Origin: Aegilops tauschii subsp. strangulata
Taxonomy: Eukaryota; Streptophyta; Magnoliopsida; Poales; Poaceae
NCBI RefSeq assembly: GCF_002575655.3
Contig: NC_053039.3
Location: forward strand, 237,376,622-237,440,621
Length of the DNA: 64,000 bases
Reading direction: 5' to 3'
Shown: one piece after another, positions 32,684 to 44,042 of the stretch
Position numbering within the stretch: the stretch's first letter is position 1
Layout of the letters: each line of letters starts with the position of its first letter
The notes under the pieces: model-generated
The model's input: the letters and a program-made list of their open reading frames with translations, nothing else
What the model was told of the DNA's origin: nothing
Database searches by the model: none
Position numbers and translations under genes: made by a program

Positions 32684-32857
32684 ACACAACAATTTGTCTT
32701 TTTGATCCCATAAGAGTCTCCCCTTTTCAGACAAATGGTGACACACAAAATGAGCATGCTCATCTAAAGATATCCCATCAACTAGGCTAGTTGGGGTTTC
32801 AGCACGAGCGCATAAGGATCAAAGATGATCCAAGTGGAAGACTTTAAGTGGATCCAT
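32684..32857 (-). pseudogene. Retrotransposon ORF of unit A, N-terminal part
   Basis: Starts MDPLKVFHLDHLRSLCARAE at the ATG 32857 and reads 58-59 codons to the CACTA insertion. It matches the N-terminus of the intact ORF of unit C with a few changes (for example VCHH for GRHR). Together with 6304-7491 it is one ORF split by 25 kb. Confidence 0.88.
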
Positions 32858-33059
32858 ATCAATAGATTTTTAGCAAGCAAAGATGCAAGAAAATAGAAGG
32901 CACATGGAAACACAAACAAAGATACATACGGGAAGAAGGCGAAGAAAAGGCAAAGGTGAAGTGGGGGAGAGGAAAACGAGAGGCAAATGGCAAATAATGT
33001 AATGCGAGGGATAAGAGTTTGTGATGGGTACTTGGTATGCCTTGACTTGTGCGTAGATC

Positions 33060-33077
33060 TCCCCGGCAACGGCGCCA
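33060..33077 (-). other. Primer binding site of unit A (tRNA-Asp)
   Basis: Minus strand TGGCGCCGTTGCCGGGGA, the complement of the 3' end of plant tRNA-Asp including CCA. It lies 11 bp inside the LTR2 end. Confidence 0.9.
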
Positions 33078-33088
33078 GAAATCCTTCT

Positions 33089-34658
33089 TGCTACCTCTTG
33101 AGCACTGCGTTGGTTTTCCCTTGAAGAGGAAAGGGTGATCCAGCAAAGTAGCGTAAGTATTTCCCTCAGTTTTTGAGAACCAAGGTATCAATCTAGTAGG
33201 AGACTACACGCAAGTCGCCTCGTACCTACACAAACAAATAAGAACCTTGCAACCAACGTGATAAAGGGGTTGTCAATCCCTTCACAACCACTTGCAAAAG
33301 TGAGATCTGATAGAGAAAATAAGATAAATATTTTTGGTATTTTTATGATATAGATTGAAAGTAAAGATTGCAAAGTAAAATAGATTGGAAACTTATATGA
33401 TGGAAAATAGACCCGGGGGCCATAGGTTTCACTAGGGGCTTCTCTCGAGATAGCATAAGTATTACGGTGGGTGGACAAATTACTGTCGAGCAATTAATAG
33501 AAAAGTGCATAGTTATGAGAATATCTAGGCATGATCATGTATATAGGCATCACGTCCGCGACAAGTAGACCGAAACGATTCTACATCTACTACTATTACT
33601 CCACACATCGACCGCTATCCAGCATGCATCTAGAGTGTTAAGTTCATAAGAACAGAGTAATGCATTAGGCAAGATGACATGATGTAGAGGGATAAACTCA
33701 AGCAATATTATATAAACCCCATCTTTTTATCCTCGATGGCAACAATACAATGCGTGCCTTGCTGCCCCTGCTGTCACTGGGAAAGGACACCGCAAGATTG
33801 AACCCAAAGCTAAGCACTTCTCCGATTGCAAGAAAGATAAATCTAGTAGGCCAAACCAAACGGATAATTTGAAGAGACTTGCAAAGATAACAAATCATAC
33901 ATAAAAGAATTAAGAGGAGATTCAAATATTGTTCATAGATAATCTTGATCATAAACCCACAATTCATCGGATCTTGACAAACACACCGAAAAAAGAATTA
34001 CATCGAATAGATCTCCAAGAATATCGAGGAGAACTATGTATTGAGATCCAAAGAGAGAGAAGAAGCCATCTAGCTAATAACTATGGACCCGAAGGTCTGT
34101 GGTAAACTACTCACACATCGTCGGAGAGGCTATGGTGTTGATGTAGAAGCCCTCCGTGATCGATTCCCCCTCCGGCGGAGCACCGAAAAAGGCCCCAAGA
34201 TGGGATCTCACGGGTACAGAAGGTTGTGGCAGTGGAAATAGGGTTTCGTGGTGCTCTCGGATGTTTTCGGGGTATATGAGTATATATAGGCGAAAGAAGT
34301 CGGCGAGGGGAGCCACGAGGAGCCCACGAGGGTGGGGGCCGCGCCTACCCCCTGGGCCCACCCTCCTGCCTCGTGGCCTCCTCGTTTCTTTCTTGACGTC
34401 CACTCCAAGTCTCCTGGATTGTGTTTGTTCCAAAAATCACTCTCCCGAAGGTTTCATTCCATTTGGATTCCGTTTGATATTCCTTTTCAGCGAAACACTG
34501 AAATAGGCAAAAAAAACAGCAATTTGCACTGGGCCTTTGGCTAGTAGGTTAGTCCCAAAAATAATATAAAAGTGCATAATAAAGCCCATTAAACATCCAA
34601 AACAGATAATATAATAGCATGGAAAAATAAAAATAATAGATACGTTGGAGACGTATCA
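33089..34658 (-). repeat. LTR2, shared by units A and B
   Basis: 1570 bp, minus-strand TGATACGTCTCCAACG at 34658 to GTAGCA at 33089 (this end is uncertain by about 10 bp). It is followed on its inner side by the primer site of unit A, and on its outer side by the polypurine tract and internal region of unit B (34659 on). It thus serves as 5' LTR of A and 3' LTR of B. TATA-like CCTATATATA is at 34281-34290 (minus). Confidence 0.9.
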
Positions 34659-37507
34659 AGCATCCCGAAGCTTAATTCCTGCTCGTCCTCGAGTAGGTAA
34701 ATGATAAAAAAGGAATTTTTGATGTGGAATGCTACCTAGCATATTTTTCAATGTAATTTTCTTTATTGTGGCATGAATGTTCAGATCCAAAAGATTCAAG
34801 ATAAAAGTTTAATATTGACATAAAAATAATAATACTTCAAGCATACTAACAAAGCAATCATGTCTTCTTAAAATAACATGGCCAAAGAAAGTTATCCCTA
34901 CAAAATCATATACTCTGGCTATGCTCTATCTTCATCACACAAAATATTTAAATCATGCACAACCCCGATGACAAGCCAAGCAATTGTTTCATACTTTTGA
35001 TGTTCTCAAACTTTTTCAATTTTCACGCAATACATGAGCGTGAGCCATGGACATAGCTCTATATGTGGAATAGAATGGTGGTTGTGGAGAAGACAAAAAG
35101 GAGAAGATAGTCTCACATCAACTAGGCGTATCAATGGGCTATGGAGATGCCCATCAATAGATATCAATGTGAGTGAGTAGGGATTGCCATGCAATGGATG
35201 CACTAGAGCTATAAATGTATGAAAGCTCAACAAAAGAAACTAAGTGGGTGTGCATCCAACTCGCTGGCTCACGAAGAACTAGGGCATTTTGAGGAAGCCC
35301 ATCATTGGAATATACAAGCCAAGTTCTATAATGTAAAATTCCCACTAGTATATGAAAGTGATAACATAGGAGACTCTCTATCATGAAGATCACGGTGCTA
35401 CTTTGAAGCACAAGTGTGGTAAAAGGATAGTAACATTGTCCCTTCTCTTTTTCTCTCATTATATATATTTATTTATTTATTTGGCCCTTTTTCTCTCTTT
35501 TTTTGGCCTCTTTTTTCTTTTCTTTTTTCTTTTCGTCCGGAGTCTCATCCCGACTTGTGGGGGAATCATAGTCTCCATCATCCTTTCCTCACTTGGGACA
35601 ATGCTCTAATAATGATGATCATCACACTTTTATTTACTTACAACTCAAAAAATTACAACTCAATACTTAGAACAAAATATGGCTCTACGTGAATGCCTCT
35701 GGCAGTGTACCGGGATATGCAATGAATCAAGAGTGACATGTATGAAAATCATGAACGGTGACTTTGCCACAAATACGATGTCAACTACATGATCATGCAA
35801 AGCAATATGACAATGATGAAACATGTCATAACAAACAGAACGGTGGTAAGTTGCATGGCAATATATCTCGGAATGGCTATGGAAATGCCATAATAGGTAG
35901 GTATGGTGGCTGTTTTGAGGAAGGTAAATGGTGGATGTATGATACCGGCGAAAGGTGCGCGGTATTAGAGAGGCTAGCAATGGTGGAAGGGTGACAGTGC
36001 GTATAATCCATGGACTCAACATTAGGCATAAAAAACTCACATACTTATTGCAAAAATCTATTAGTTATCAAAACGAAGTACTACGCGCATGCTCCTAGGG
36101 GGATAGATTGGTAGGAAATGACCATCTCTCGTCCCCGACCGCCACTCATAAGGAAGACAATCAATAAATAAATCATGCTCCGACTTCATCACATAACGGT
36201 TCACCATACGTGCATGCTACGGAATCACAAACTTTAACACAAGTATTTCTCAAATTCACAACTACTCAACTAGCATGACTCTAATATCACCATCTTCATA
36301 TCTCAAAACAATTATCAACTATCAAACTTCTCATAGTATTCGATGCACTTCATATGATAGTTTTTATTATACCCATCTTGGATGTTCATCATATTAGGAC
36401 TAATTTTATAACCAAAGAAAATTACCATGCTGTTCTAAAAGACTCTCAAAATAATATAAGTGAAGCATGATAGGTCAACAATTTCTATAAAATAAAACCA
36501 CCACCGTGCTCTAAAAAGATATAAGTGAAGCACTAGAGCAAAATTATCTACCTCAAAAGATATAAGTGAAGCACATAGAGTATTCTAATAAATTCCGATT
36601 CATGTGTGTCTCTCCCAAAAGGTGTGTACAGCAAGGATGATTGTGGTAAACTAAGAAGCGAAGACTCAAATCATACTAGACGCTCCAAGCAAAACACATA
36701 TCATGTGGTGAATAAAAATATAGCCTCAAGTAAAGTTACCGATAGACGAAGACGAAAGAGGGGATGCCTTCCGGGGCATCCCCAAGCTTAGGATTTTGGT
36801 TGTACTTGAATTTTACCTTGGGGTGCCTTGGGCATCCCCAATCTTAGGCTCTTGCCACTCCTTATTCCATAATCCATCAAATCTTTACCCAAAACTTGAA
36901 AACTTCACAACACAAAACTCAACAGAAAATCTCATGAGCTCCGTTAGTGCAAGAAAACAAACCACCACTTCAAGGTACTGCAATGAACTCATTCTTTATT
37001 TATATTGGTGTTAAACCTACTGTATTACAACTTCTCTATGGTTCATACCCCCCCGATACTAGCCATAGATTCATCAAAATAAGCAAACAACGCACAAAAA
37101 ACAGAATCTGTCAAAAACAGAACAGTCTGTAGTAATCTGTATCAAACGCAAACTTTCTGTAACTCAAAAATTCTACCGAAATAGGAAGACCTAGATAATT
37201 TGTTTATTGATCTACTGCATTTGGAATCAGTATTTTATCACGTTCTGGTTATTTTTAACAATTTTTTTCATAAGCAGAAAGTTTCTGGCTTTTTCAGCAA
37301 GATCAAATAACTATCATCCAAGAAGATCCTACGGGTTTCACTTGGCACAAACACTAATTAAAACATAAAACCACATATAACCAGAGGCTAGATGAATTAT
37401 TTATTACTAAACAGGAACAAAAAGCAAGGAACAAAGATAAAATTGGGTTGCCTCCCAACAAGCGCTATCGTTTAACGCCCCTAGCTAGGCATAATTTTTA
37501 TTGATGC
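34659..37507 (-). mobile_element. Internal region B, noncoding part
   Basis: Matches internal A copy 1 and internal C. It starts with a polypurine-tract variant (minus strand ATTAAGCTTCGGGATGCT, one change from the other copies). No supported gene. Confidence 0.8.
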
Positions 37508-37714
37508 TCACAAGGATGATAATAACTGAAACACAAAGAGAGCATCATAAAACATGTGACAAACACATCTAAGTCTAACATAATTCCTATGCATAGGATT
37601 TTTATAAGCAAACAAATTATCAAGGGAAGCAAAAACTAGCATATGCAAGGAAGAAGAAAGAGACGATAGCAATCTCAACATGAAGAGAGGCAATTTAGTA
37701 ACATGAAAATTTCT
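37508..37714 (-). pseudogene. C-terminal remnant of retrotransposon ORF, unit B
   Basis: Corresponds to the last 68 or so codons of the 450-aa ORF (through NFHVTKLPLFMLRLLSSLSS). It stops abruptly after GAAAATTTCT at 37714, where LTR sequence follows. The rest of the ORF, the primer site and most of an LTR are deleted. Confidence 0.85.
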
Positions 37715-37721
37715 CTCTTTG

Positions 37722-37957
37722 TGTTCCAAAAATCACTCTCCCGAAGGTTTCATTCCGTTTGGATTCCGTTTGATATTCCTTTTCTGCGGAACACAAAAAT
37801 AGGCAAAAAAAACCAGCAATTTGCACTGGAGCTTAGGGCTAGTAGGTTAGTCCCAAAAATAATATAGAAGTGCATAATAAAGCACATTAAACATCCTAAA
37901 CAGATAATATTATAGCATGGAACAATCAAAAATAATAGATACATTGGAGACGTATCA
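37722..37957 (-). repeat. LTR3, 236-bp remnant
   Basis: Corresponds to the TGATACGTC end of the LTR only (to GTTCCAAAAATCACTCTCCC). The join with unit B ORF at 37715-37721 has a few unmatched bases (CTCTTTG), typical of end joining with filler. It serves as the residual 3' LTR of unit C. Confidence 0.88.
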
Positions 37958-40887
37958 AGCATCCCCAAGCTTAATTCCTGCTCGTCCTCGAGTAGGTAAA
38001 TGATAAAAAAGGAATTTTCGATGTGGAATGCTACCTAGCATATTTTTCAATGTAATTTTCTTTATTGTGGCATGAATGTTTAGATCCAAAAGATTCAAGA
38101 TAAAAGTTTAATATTGACATAAAAAAATAATACTTCAAGCATACTAACACAGCAATCATGTCTTCTCAAAATAACATGGCCAAAGAAAGTTATCCCTACA
38201 AAATCATATAGTCTGGCTATGCTCTATCTTCATCACACAAAATATTTAAATCATGCACAACCCCGATGACAAGCCAAGCAATTGTTTCATACTTTTGATG
38301 TTCTCAAACTTTTTCAATTTTCACGCAATACATGACCATGAGCCATGGACATTGCACTATATGTGGAATAGAATGGTGGTTGTGGAGAAGACAAAAAGGA
38401 GAAGATAGTCTCACATCAACTAGGCGTATCAATGGGCTATGGAGATGCCCATTAATAGATATCAATGTGAGTGAGTAGGGATTGCCATGCAACGGATGCA
38501 CTAGAGCTATAAATGTATGAAAGCTCAACAAAAGAAACTAAGTGGGTGTGCATCCAACTCGCTTGCTCACGAAGAACTAGGGCATTTTGAGGAAGCCCAT
38601 CATTGGAATATACAAGCCAAGTTCTATAATGTAAAATTCCCACTAGTATATGAAAGTGATAACATAGGAGACTCTCTATCATGAAGATCACGGTGCTACT
38701 TTGAAGCACAAGTGTGGTAAAAGGATAGTAACATTGTCCCTTCTCTCTTTTTCTCTCATTATAATTATTTATTTATTTATTTGTGCCTTTTCTCTCTCTT
38801 TTTTGGCCTCTTTTTTTCTTTTCTTCTTTATTTTCGTCCGGAGTCTCATCCCGACTTGTGGGGAAATCATAGTCTCCATCATCCTTTCCTCACTTGGGAC
38901 AATGCTCTAATAATGATGATCATCACACTTCTATTTACTTACAACTCAAAAAATTACAACTCAATACTTAGAACAAAATATGGCTCTACGTCAATGCCTC
39001 CGGCGGTGTACCGGGATATGCCATGAATCAAGAGTGACATGTATGAAAATTACGAACGGTGGCTTTGCCACAGATACGATGTCAACTACATGATCATGCA
39101 AAGCAATATGATAATGATGAAACATGTCATAAAAAATGGAACGTTGGTAAGTTGCATGCCAATATATCTCGGAATGGCTATGGAAATGCCATAATAGGTA
39201 GGTATGGTTGCTGTTTTGAGGAAGGTAAATGGTGGGTGTATGATACCAGCGAAAGGTGCGCGGTATTATAGAGGCTAGCAATGGTGGAAGGGTGACAGTG
39301 CGTATAATCCATGGACTCAACATTAGTCATAAAAACTCACATACTTATTGCAAAAATCTATTAGTTATCAAAACGAAGTACTACGCGCATGCTCCTAGGG
39401 GGATAGATTGGTAGGAAACGACCATCGCTCATCCCCGACCGCCACTCATAAGGAAGACAATCAATAAATAAATCATGCTCTGACTTCATCACATAACGGT
39501 TCACCATACGTGCATGCTACGGGAATCACAAACTTTAACACAAGTATTTCTCAAATTCACAACTACTCAACTAACATGACTCTAATATCACCATCTTCAT
39601 ATCTCAAAACAGTTATCAAGTATCAAACTTCTCATAGTATTCGATGCACTTCATATGATAGTTTTTATTATACCCATCTTGGATGTTCATCATATCAGGA
39701 CTAATTTTATAACCAAAGCAAATTACCATGCAGTTCTAAAAGACTCAAAATAATACTCCCTTTGTCCCGTAATATAAGAGCATTTCTGACACAGTGTAGT
39801 GTCAAAAACGCTCTTATATTATGGGACAGAGGCAGTATAAGTGAAGCATGAGAGATCAACAATTTCTATAAAATAAAACCACCACCGTGCTCTAAAAAGA
39901 TATAAGTGAAGCACTAGAGCAAAATTATCTACCTCAAAAGATATAAGTGAAGCACATAGAGTATTCTAATAAATTCCGATTCATGTGTGTCTCTCCCAAA
40001 AGGTGTGTACAGCAGGGATGATTGTGGTAAACTAAGAAACGAAGACTCAAATCATACTAGACGCTCCAAGCAAAACACATATCATGTGGTGAATAAAAAT
40101 ATAGCCTCAAGTAAAGTTACTGATAGACGAAGACGAAAGAGGGGATGCCTTCCGGGGCATCCCCAAGCTTAGGATTTTGGTTGTCCTTGAATTTTACCTT
40201 GGGGTGCCTTGGGAATCCCCAATATTAGGCTCTTGCCACTCCTTATTCCATAATCCATCAAATCTTTACCCAAAACTTGAAAACTTCACAACACAAAACT
40301 CAACAGAAAATCTCATGAGCTCCGTTAGTGCAAGAAAACAAACCACCACTTCAAGGTACTGCAATGAACTCATTCTTTATTTATATTGGTGTTAAACCTA
40401 CTGTATTCCAACTTCTCTATGGTTCATACCCCACGATACTAGCCATAGATTCATCAAAATAAGCAAACAACGCACGAAAAACAGAATCTGTCAAAAACAG
40501 AACAGTCTGTAGTAATCTGTATCAAACACAAACTTTCTGTAACTCAAAAATTCTACCAAAATAGGAAGACCTAGATAATTTGTTTATTGATCTACTGCAT
40601 TTGGAATCAGTATTTTATCACGTTCTGGTGATTTTTAACAATTGTTTTCATAAGAAGAAAGTTTCTGGCTTTTTCAGCAAGATCAAATAACTATCATCCA
40701 AGAAGATCCTACGGGTTTCACTTGGCACAAACACTAATTAAAACATAAAACCACATCTAACCATAGGCTAGATGAATTATATATTACTAAACAGGAACAA
40801 AAAGCAAGGAACGAAAATAAAATTGGGTTGCCTCCCAACAAGCGCTATCGTTTAACGCCCCTAGCTAGGCATAATTTTTATTGATGC
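37958..40887 (-). mobile_element. Internal region C, noncoding part
   Basis: Begins with polypurine tract (minus ATTAAGCTTGGGGATGCT) and matches A copy 1 and B. It contains one Stowaway insertion at 39756-39835. No conserved frame. Confidence 0.8.
39756..39835. mobile_element. Stowaway MITE, 80 bp, with four empty-site copies in the window
   Basis: Starts CTCCCTTTGTCCCGTAATAT and ends with the inverted ATATTATGGGACAGAGGCAG. TA lies at 39754-39755 and 39836-39837. Units A (both copies), B and D read AAAATAATATAAGTGAAG at the same place, with one TA and no element. Insertion therefore postdates the spread of the array or of unit C. Confidence 0.96.
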
Positions 40888-42240
40888 TCACAAGGATGAT
40901 AATAATTGAAACACAAAGAGAGCATCATAAAACATGTGACAAACACATCTAAGTCTAACATAATTCATATGCATAGGATTTTTATAAGCAAACAAATTAT
41001 CAAGGGAAGCAAAAACTAGCATATGCAAGGAAGAAGAAAGAGACGATAGCAATCTCAACATGAAGAGAGGCAATTTAGTAACATGAAAATTTCTACAACC
41101 ATATTTTCCCCTCTCATAATAATTACATGTAGGATCATAAGCAAATTCAACAATATAGCTATCACAAAACATATTCTTAACACGATGCACATGTATGCAA
41201 AGTTGACACTCTTCCAAAATAGTGGGATTAACATTAACTAAAGTCATGACCTCTCCAAACCCACTTTTATCAAAAATACCATAAGATTGAACATTCTCCA
41301 AATATGTGGGATCTAAAGTTGACACTCTTCCAAACCCACTTTCAATATTATTGCAAACATTATTATCAATCTCATATTCATCATGGGGCTTAAATAAATT
41401 TTCTAGATCATAAGAAGAATCACCCCAATCATGATCATTGCAACAAGTAGTATACATAGCAAAACTAGCATTCCCAAGCTTAGGGTTTTGCATATTATTA
41501 GCACAATTGACATCAAGAGAATTTATAATAAGGTTATTGCAATCATGCTTTTCATCGAAGGAACTATCAAGTATGGATGCAATAGCAATGATCTCATGTT
41601 TTACATAAGGAACTATAGCAAATTCGTCTTCATAAATATTGGCATCATGGCCACAAGAATAGCAAGCATCATGTTCATCAAGGGAAATTTCAATCAAATC
41701 ATCAGAATCATCATTATCTATAGATTCATGCATATCATTATTTTCTTCCAAAGCAACGGTCATTCTCTCAATAAATTCTTTGACATAGACATTATGAGCA
41801 TAGTTTTCATAGCAATATTTAAGTATGTCAAAATTTTCAGATTCGTAGAGAGTAATATCATACTTTTCAATCAAAGAAGCAACTTCATAAGCACCCTTAA
41901 GAGCAACAAATTCTTCAATTTGTTCGATATCATAGTAACTATAAACACCCTTTGCATAAGAAGATAAGATTTCATTATCATTAAACTCACATAGGTAGGG
42001 AAGGTGTTTTTTAGGGTTCTTAGAGCAACAAGTAAAATCATAAAGTTCACAAAGATTCCAAGCATAACACAACAATCTGTTTATTTGATCCCATAAGAGT
42101 CTCCCCTTTTCAGACAAACGGTGACGCCCAAAATGAGCATGCTCATCTAAAGATTTCCCATCAACTATGCTAGTCGGGGTTTCAGCACGAGCGCATAAGG
42201 ATCGAAGATGATCCAAGTGGAACACTTTAAGTGGATCCAT
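40888..42240 (-). CDS. Intact 450-aa ORF of non-autonomous LTR retrotransposon, function unknown
   Basis: MDPLKVFHLDHLRSL starts at 42240, about 200 bp after the primer binding site, so it occupies the gag position. The protein is rich in Asp, Glu, Asn, Tyr and Cys with an acidic block at residues 166-190 and a Leu/Ser-rich hydrophobic C-terminus (LLSSLSSSLHMLVFAS). No zinc knuckle, protease DTG, reverse transcriptase, RNase H or integrase motif is visible. Counterparts in units A and B are broken. Conservation of the frame between A and C, with few differences, suggests either recent origin or selection. Elements of this type probably use enzymes of a related Ty3-gypsy element. It could be a diverged Gag-like protein or a unique packaging factor; this is not decided. 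Confidence 0.75.
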   Translation of the reverse strand: MDPLKVFHLDHLRSLCARAETPTSIVDGKSLDEHAHFGRHRLSEKGRLLWDQINRLLCYAWNLCELYDFTCCSKNPKKHLPYLCEFNDNEILSSYAKGVYSYYDIEQIEEFVALKGAYEVASLIEKYDITLYESENFDILKYCYENYAHNVYVKEFIERMTVALEENNDMHESIDNDDSDDLIEISLDEHDACYSCGHDANIYEDEFAIVPYVKHEIIAIASILDSSFDEKHDCNNLIINSLDVNCANNMQNPKLGNASFAMYTTCCNDHDWGDSSYDLENLFKPHDEYEIDNNVCNNIESGFGRVSTLDPTYLENVQSYGIFDKSGFGEVMTLVNVNPTILEECQLCIHVHRVKNMFCDSYIVEFAYDPTCNYYERGKYGCRNFHVTKLPLFMLRLLSSLSSSLHMLVFASLDNLFAYKNPMHMNYVRLRCVCHMFYDALFVFQLLSSL

Positions 42241-42442
42241 ATCAATAGATTTTTAGCAAGCAAAGATGCAAGCAAATAGAAGGCACATGGAAACACAAAC
42301 AAAGATACATACGGGAAGAAGGCGAAGAAAAGGCAAAGGTGAAGTGGGGGAGAGGAAAACGAGAGGCAAATGGCAAATAATGTAATGCGAGGGATAAGAG
42401 TTTGTGATGGGTACTTGGTATGCCTTGACTTGTGCGTAGATC

Positions 42443-42460
42443 TCCCCGGCAACGGCGCCA
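42443..42460 (-). other. Primer binding site of unit C (tRNA-Asp)
   Basis: Minus strand TGGCGCCGTTGCCGGGGA, identical to the unit A site. Confidence 0.9.
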
Positions 42461-42471
42461 GAAATCCTTCT

Positions 42472-44042
42472 TGCTACCTCTTGAGCACTGCGTTGGTTTT
42501 CCCTTGAAGAGGAAAGGGTGATGCAGCAAAGTAGCGTCAGTATTTCCCTCAGTTTTTGAGAACCAAGGTATCAATCTAGTAGGAGACTACACGCAAGTCG
42601 CCTCGTACCTACACAAACAAATAAGAACCTTGCAACCAACGCGATAAAGGGGTTGTCAATCCCTTCACACCCACTTGCAAAAGTGAGATCTGATAGAGAT
42701 AATAAGATAAATATTTTTGGTAATTTTTATGATATAGATTGAAAGTAAAGATTGCAAAGTAAAATAGATTGGGAACTTATATGATGGAAAATAGACCCCG
42801 GGGCCATAGGTCTCACTAGTGGCTTCTCTCAAGATAGCAGAAGTATTACGGTGGGTGAACAAATTACTGTCGAGCAATTGATAGAAAAGTGCATAGTTAT
42901 GAGAATATCTAGGCATGATCATGTATATAGGCATCACGTCCGCGATAAGTAGACCGAAACGATTCTACATCTACTACTATTACTCCACACATCGACCGCT
43001 ATCCAGGATGCATCTAGAGTATTAAGTTCATAAGAACAGAGTAACGCATTAGGCAAGATGACATGATGTAGAGGTATAAACTCAAGCAATATGATATAAA
43101 CCCCATCTTTTTATCCTCGATGGCAACAATACAATGCGTGCCTTGCTGCCCCTGCTGTCACTGGGAAAGGACACCGCAAGATTGAACCCAATGCTAAGAA
43201 CTTCTCCCATTGCAAGAAAGATAAATCTAGTAGGCCAAACCAAACTGATAATTCAAAGAGACATGCAAAGATAACAAATCATACATAAAAGAATTCAGAG
43301 GAGATTCAAATATTGTTCATAGATAATCTTGATCATAAACCCACAATTCATCGGATCTCGACAAACACACCGAAAAAAGAATTACATTGAATAGATCTCC
43401 AAGAAGATCGAGGAGAACTTTGTATTGAGATCCAAAGAGAGAGAACAAGCCATCTAGCTAATAACGATGGACCCGAAGGTCTGTGGTAAACTACTCACAC
43501 ATCATCGGAGAGGCTATGGTGTTGATGTAGAAGCCCTCCGTGATCGATTCCCCGTCTGGCGAAGCACCGAAAAAGGCCCCAAGATGGGATCTCACGGGTA
43601 CAGAAGGTTGCGGCGGTGGAAATAGGGTTTCGTGGTGCTCTTGGATGTTTTCGGGGTATATGAGTATGTATAGGCGAAAGAAGTCGGCCAGGGGAGCCAC
43701 GAGGAGCCCACGAGGGTGGGGGCGCGCCTACCCCCTGGGCCCGCCCTCCTGCCTCGTGGACTCCTCGTTTCTTTCTTGACGTCCACTCCAAGTCTCCTGG
43801 ATTGCGTTTGTTCCAAAAATCACTCTCCCGAAGGTTTCATTCCATTTGGATTCCGTTTGATATTCCTTTTCTGCGAAACACAGAAATAGGCAAAAAAAAC
43901 CAGCAATTTGCACTGGGCCTTTGGCTAGTAGGTTAGTCCCAAAATAATATGAAAGTGCATAATAAAGCACATTAAACATCCAAAACAGATAATATAATAG
44001 CATGGAACAATCAAAAATAATAGATACGTTGGAGACGTATCA
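42472..44042 (-). repeat. LTR4, shared by units C and D
   Basis: 1571 bp, TGATACGTCTCC at 44042 (minus) to GTAGCA at 42472. Its inner side carries the unit C primer site and its outer side the polypurine tract of unit D. The TATA-like stretch is altered here (TATGTATAGG on the plus strand). Confidence 0.9.

Noticed and set aside
41431..41967. 178-aa plus-strand frame, also at 6856-7392
   Set aside because: It is exactly antisense to the 450-aa retrotransposon ORF and exists because of its codon bias.
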